Positions 59,488 through 64,000 of a stretch of 64,000 nucleotides of DNA are shown one piece after another. The position numbers and the translations under genes were made by a program. The stretch covers positions 41,110,601 to 41,174,600 of the forward strand of contig OX365948.1 of the NCBI GenBank assembly GCA_947247005.1, read 5' to 3'. Source of the stretch: Spisula solida. Taxonomy: Eukaryota > Mollusca > Bivalvia > Venerida > Mactridae. Under the pieces are notes generated by a model. It ran no database searches. It was given only the letters and a program-made list of their open reading frames with translations, and was not told the DNA's origin. Numbering within the stretch: position 1 is the stretch's first letter; each line of letters begins with the position of its first letter.

Positions 59488-60380
59488 TACGAGGGGTGAT
59501 CAACAAATACTAGGAAAAAAGCCCTAATTTATTTTATTGTCATTGTAAGTGAATGAAATTTTCTATACATGAAGATAAATGTATTTCAAGTTGATTCACC
59601 GCTGATCATCAATGTTAACCAAAGTCGGAACGAATGCGTTTTCCTATGGCAACATCACTCGACATTATCAAAGATCATACATTCTCCCGTATCCTTTGAC
59701 ATTATGCGGTCCAAATTTTTTTATATTTTCCAACTTTGGACGTAGCAAACGATGACGTATCATTCGTGCGTTTGTCATTTTTTAAAGGGTGGGTTATGAA
59801 TACTACATTCATGATTTCAAAAACAAATTTTAATGCCACAATTCCGTTTTAGAACTACTTGCTTCAAAGTGGTCAGAAAATGAGTGCGATACAGAAATCG
59901 ACGAAGTGTGGTTGCGATTGAAACGTCATAACATACTAATGGCAATATTGCACTAAGCAACAACAACAGGGGTATGTAATAGCATAAAAACAGGTGTATG
60001 TTTGGTATATTTATGCTATCATATGTAGCCGTGTGAAATCAATGCCGACATGCAAATAGGCTATACAACGTCAATAACAAATTACGTCATCAATACTAAT
60101 GATCTCCAATAGCTAATTCTTATAATTTACATGTAAGTTGTAAAGGAAAAAATGAGTTTCGGTTTACAGGTCTATGAAGTGTATCTGGTTGTACAGCTAT
60201 TTTTTAAAGTTACAGTTTCTATGTTGTTTCGACCAAATTTTACCTCGAGTTTAATGTTTTATAGCTATGTACATTGTGTATTTGTAATACCTCAATCTTT
60301 TATATGATCAATTATTTTAAGTGTTGGTCACGTTAAGATTTCAAAGCATATTCCTGCGTATTTGTTGATCATCCCTCGTA
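59488..60380. mobile_element. Mariner-like non-autonomous element (~0.89 kb)
   Basis: TIR cgaggggtgatcaacaaata on the left and the inverse tatttgttgatcatccctcg on the right, one mismatch, each bounded by TA, the target duplication of Tc1/mariner elements. The interior encodes no recognisable DDD/DDE transposase and is shorter than an autonomous mariner, so it would need a transposase in trans. Confidence 0.85.
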
Positions 60381-60491
60381 CATACAATCTTGCCTTATTT
60401 TACCATCATTACACCATTAATCGGCATGCTATTGTTTGCAAACAAAAGCATTGGAAATGACATCAAAAAGTGGGCGGGTAAACTATAAGCC

Positions 60492-60593
60492 GGTTATAGA
60501 TCACATATTAGAATAATAAACGAATTAAGTACGGCGTTCGCTTCGCTCACTTGTACTTAATTCGTTTATTATTCTAATATATGATTGATAACC
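60492..60593. repeat. 102-bp foldback with ggcgttcgcttcgctc apex
   Basis: Arms 60492-60532 and 60553-60593 pair over 41 bp with two mismatches (ataataaacgaattaagtac with gtacttaattcgtttattat). The apex ggcgttcgcttcgctcac is GC-rich, as in the other foldbacks. Confidence 0.93.
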
Positions 60594-61559
60594 TATACAT
60601 ATAATGTGTGAACTGATCGATTTAATAATAGTGACACGATAGAGCTTAAATTAAATTTCGAAATTTTCTTGTTGATAAGATTTATTACTGATTATGTAAC
60701 AATGCAGTTTTAATATAATAATAATTTCACGTGAGTTTTTAGAACATAAAAGCAGTAGTTGGTAAATGTTTCAATTTCATTCGATACATTACATATCACA
60801 TACCATATTATTCGTTATGAAATTGTCTAAATTGCTATATTTTGTTTTGATATATAATACTTTTAAATCATAGAATGGCGGACAAGACCCTGCGGATTAA
60901 CAAAAATCTGCGTGTAATTTGTAACACAAAATATTGGTCATCGGCATAAAATGACTTTGCGGGATATTTCACCGACCGGCACCAGAAGTCGTGTGCTTTA
61001 ACATAATCATCGTTAAAAATCATGGGTGTGAAAAATAAAAAAAGTGAAACAATAAACAATAAACACATTTTTAAAGTGCATGTGTCTAGCGTTGGATATT
61101 ATTTTTATTTTTTAAAAGTAACAGCGGAAATTTCATGATTTTTATTAAAATGTTACAAAAAATCAATCTGAACCTGTGGAAAATTTCAGTTATAGATCTA
61201 ACTTGTTAAGGCCTATTTCATGGGTTATGTGTTTTGATTTGTAGCAGTAGACCTACACTTAAATAATTTAACGTCTAACTCAAAAAATAAGTTCTTATTT
61301 GAAAAAAATCTTCAATGGGGTAAACATTTGTTAAAATAATTGCATAAAAAAATTCCTATGTCTGATTATGTAGCATAAATTTTAATCATTTATCGCCTGG
61401 TTTGTAAATTTTAGAGAATTGAAAGAAATTATTTTTAAATAATTGTTAAACTCGTCGTATTTTCTGTTGATGTAGCAGTACAATTTTAGTACCTTTACTT
61501 CTGATTTTAAAAGCTTAAAGTGCAGGATATTGCATGATTTTAAGTCAAAAAGTGAAAAA
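60594..61559. other. No gene recognised
   Basis: AT-rich. A short atggcggacaagacc start at 60874 gives a 24-codon frame with a good initiation context but nothing to extend it. Confidence 0.35.
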
Positions 61560-61664
61560 AATCTTCGCCGGGGTGGGGCACCCCTCCCGCACCCTACCCA
61601 CCATATCATCCCAATAGCTAGCTGTGCCCCCCCCCCCACTCGAAAATTTCTGGATCCGGGCCTG
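61560..61664 (-). mobile_element. DNA-transposon end fragment (GGATCC / poly-G type)
   Basis: On the minus strand caggcccggatccagaaatt, ttcgagtg and an 11-G run lead into cagctagctattgggatgat. From recall this is a recurrent mollusc repeat terminus. The partner end is not found nearby. Confidence 0.5.
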
Positions 61665-62130
61665 TAAAATTGATGTGTCAGCATGTTCTCATGTCTGAAA
61701 ATCTCGAATTTACTGTATAGTTATTACTATATTATACTATAATAAACTTGCACAAAAAATCTATAGCTGAAATATTATTTGTCATTTATTTCAAATGTTT
61801 GAAACACCAACACTCGCGAATACCAGCTACAACGTATGTGAAACATTTTATAATGCACCCACAGAAAATTTTATCCGAGTTTTAATATTTGTTTAGCAAG
61901 CATCCCGACCACTTTAGTGGAAGGTTCTTTTGCATGATTTATTTCGGAAGAATATAGACTAGCTAAATGCAACGAGAAAACTGGGCTCATCTTTAAATAT
62001 ACACTTAACCGATTTAGAAACGCAAGAATTTAGGGGGTTGGTATTTTTTGGTTTAAATTTTGATTCAAATTTTGTTCAAGTATAAACCAATAAATTCAAT
62101 TTAGCCCATTACGTCATATTTGCGTCATTT

Positions 62131-62990
62131 TTAGCTCATCTGATTTTTGAAAAAAATATGAGTTATTGTCATCACTTGATCCTCGTTGGCGTTGCATGGT
62201 TAAGTTTTGTGTTTAGGTAAACTTTTTTCATAAACTATCAAAGCCATTGCTTTGAAACACTAAAGTCTTGTTAACCATCAATACCTGAGCCTATAAAGCA
62301 AGACCCATAACTCTGATCTGCATTTTGTAAGAATTATTGCCCCTTTTTGGACTTAGAAAATAAAATGCCTTGGTTAAGTTTTGCCTTTAGGTTCACTTTT
62401 CTCCTAAACAATCAGAGTTATTGCTTGAAACTTTCAACACTTGTTCACCATCAATACCTGACCATGTCAAGCAAGACTCATAACTCTAAACTGCATTTTG
62501 TATGAGTAATTGCCCCTTATTGGACTTAGAAAATTCCATGGTTAAGTTTTGTGTTTAGGTCCACTTTTCCCATACACTATGTGGGCTATTGCTTTGAAAC
62601 TTTCAACACTTGTTCACCATCAATACCTGACCATGTCAAACAAGAACCATAACTTTGATCTGCATTTTGCAAGAGTAAGTGCCCCTTTTTGGACTTAGTA
62701 AATTCCTTGGTTATGTTTTGTGTTTAGGTCCACTTTTCTCATACACTATGAGGGCTATTGCTTTGAAACGTTCAAAACTTTATAATTCACCATCAATACC
62801 TGATTATGTCAAGCATGACCCATAACTCTGACCAGCATTTTGCAAGAGTTATAGCCCCTTTTTTCACCATCAATACCTCATTTTTTAAGAAAGACTTATA
62901 ACACAGCCCTACTTTATGCAAGGGTAATGGGCCTTTTTTACAGTGACAATGATCAGATGAGCGTCTTCACCCGCAAGGCAGTGCTCTTGT
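62131..62990. mobile_element. ~0.86-kb interspersed element with ~175-bp internal repeats
   Basis: The left end ttagctcatctgatttttga and right end gatcagatgagcg...gctcttgt contain an inverted ctcatctga/tcagatgag pair. Between them are about four to five diverged copies of a module running ggttaagttttgtgtttagg, ccacttttctcatacactat, gctattgctttgaaac, cttgttcaccatcaatacct and gcccctttttggacttag. No coding frame. From recall a common bivalve repeat. Confidence 0.85.
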
Positions 62991-64000
62991 AATTATTTAC
63001 ATGTGACGCGCGAGCAAAACCACTGGGCGTGACGATTTGATCGACAATTTGTTGCAACGATACCACAACAAAAAAACATAAATTAAAGTAAAGTGTGTCG
63101 TATACGGTACCACGCCTTTATGATACAGAACATCCTGGCGCCATCGACTTGCTTTAAGCAGATAATGTCACGTTTTATCATGGCAAAGTAGTTTAACTAT
63201 CTTCTGTCGACGAGATTTAGACTTGTCGAGTGTTTTCAAGAGGCAATTTAAACCTATGATTGTCTGCGTCAGGACTATGCCGACAATACAAGCGCGTAAA
63301 CATAATGACACCAAATGAATGTTTTTTTTAAAGACGCCACTTCCGGTCAAAAATATTTTCTGTTATACCTACAATTTGAAGGCAATGATGCGTATGATTA
63401 AGTAATTTTGCTAAAATATACATTCCCTAACATTTTGATTTATGTTCATTTTGACCCGTGTTGAAAATTGCTTCATTTTTTCTGTCTTCTTATCTATCCT
63501 GAAATATTCCATTATTGACTTCCTGTTACGGGTTTGAGATGCCATAGACATAAGAAATGTATATTCTTTACCATCGGACACAATGCAGTGTATGCTTAAT
63601 GGGCAAAAACTTGCTGACAGCTTATGTTGAGCCTGTGGAGGTCATTGCACTTTTACTTGTGAAACTAAATTTGAACGCAGACACAAATGGTCGTCAAGAA
63701 GTGCATCATCAAGCAGCAACTTCTGATCTTTTGTATTGATAAGTGTTTTCCTAATAGATGTGTGTAACAATTCTACAACCCCTTATTTTCCCGCCAATGT
63801 GGCACAGACGCCTGATTTGAATAGCTAGTTGCAGCTTATAAATACATTATTAATTTTGTGAATTGGACATCGTCGATCATTATAGCATAAAAATGGTGAT
63901 TTTTCCCATACGTTAACGGGACGAAAACCATGCATAAAGATAAAGATTCACGTGAGAACGCGCTGTTAACGTCCAGTTTTACGTATGCTCATTTCAGGGC
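62991..64000. other. No feature recognised
   Basis: Right edge of the window. A 60-codon plus frame (63557-63739) and a 60-codon minus frame (63168-63350) have no recognisable motif. A gene could continue outside the window. Confidence 0.35.

Noticed and set aside
59490..60378. Autonomous mariner transposase gene
   Set aside because: TIRs and TA flanks fit mariner, but the interior has no recognisable transposase frame.
60874..60949. ATGGCGGACAAG start in good context (24 codons)
   Set aside because: Too short, closes quickly, and no convincing splice donor or downstream exon was seen.

Overview
This is AT-rich, gene-poor animal DNA. The mix of tRNA-headed SINEs, degenerate APE-type LINE fragments, many short inverted-repeat elements (MITEs) and mollusc-style interspersed repeats (for example the unit at 62.13-62.99 kb that ends in a GATGAGCG...GCAAGGC...GCTCTTGT motif) suggests a marine lophotrochozoan, most likely a bivalve mollusc. 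That assignment is from recall of repeat families, not from a search. I find no complete host protein-coding gene, no rRNA and no convincing intact tRNA. Coding-like sequence is limited to decayed retrotransposon fragments and a few exon-like or promoter-like hints. The longest open frames, up to about 350 codons at 18-22 kb, are by-products of a tandem repeat whose 36-bp unit is divisible by three.

Layout. 0.27-2.2 kb: 56-bp minisatellite with an 844-bp higher-order period. 2.6-6.1 kb: abutting MITEs, then a 0.9-kb inverted-repeat element carrying two convergent tRNA-like units. 6.4-8.7 kb: 22/69-bp repeat, a foldback and a candidate inverted-repeat element. 9.2-11.6 kb: a frameshifted LINE whose short-repeat tail runs straight into a 1.8-kb array of 22-bp units (to 13.4 kb). 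15-17 kb: SINE, tRNA-Ser-like relic, MITE and a 155-bp foldback. 18.2-22.7 kb: 4.5-kb array of a 36-bp satellite. 23-27 kb: foldback, two MITEs and stacked LINE 3' ends. 27.4-31.2 kb: decayed 176-bp and about 50-bp arrays, the latter interrupted by a LINE with an inverted 5' part, then five exact-length 85-bp repeats. 33-38 kb: short arrays (53, 58, 43, 14 bp) and two MITEs. 39-46 kb: MITE fragments, SINE, and 55-, 64- and 65-bp arrays. 46-52 kb: foldback, SINE, antisense LINE tail, a 0.86-kb long-arm foldback directly abutted by a 1.9-kb TIR element. 52.93-54.70 kb: a 1.77-kb giant quasi-palindrome built from small palindromic units. 55-64 kb: mollusc-type interspersed repeats, a promoter-like patch, a mariner-like MITE, a foldback and transposon ends.

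The most unusual item is the structure at 52.93-54.70 kb. Its roughly 20-bp units follow a small-vocabulary pattern (CG, a half-word, a core, the complementary half-word, CG, a two-base spacer), and the whole array folds on itself through arms of almost 600 bp. Other notable items are a set of foldbacks with GC-rich apices, tRNA-like promoters inside TIR-bounded elements, an apparent twin-primed LINE, and the number of unrelated tandem arrays (about 17) in one 64-kb window.
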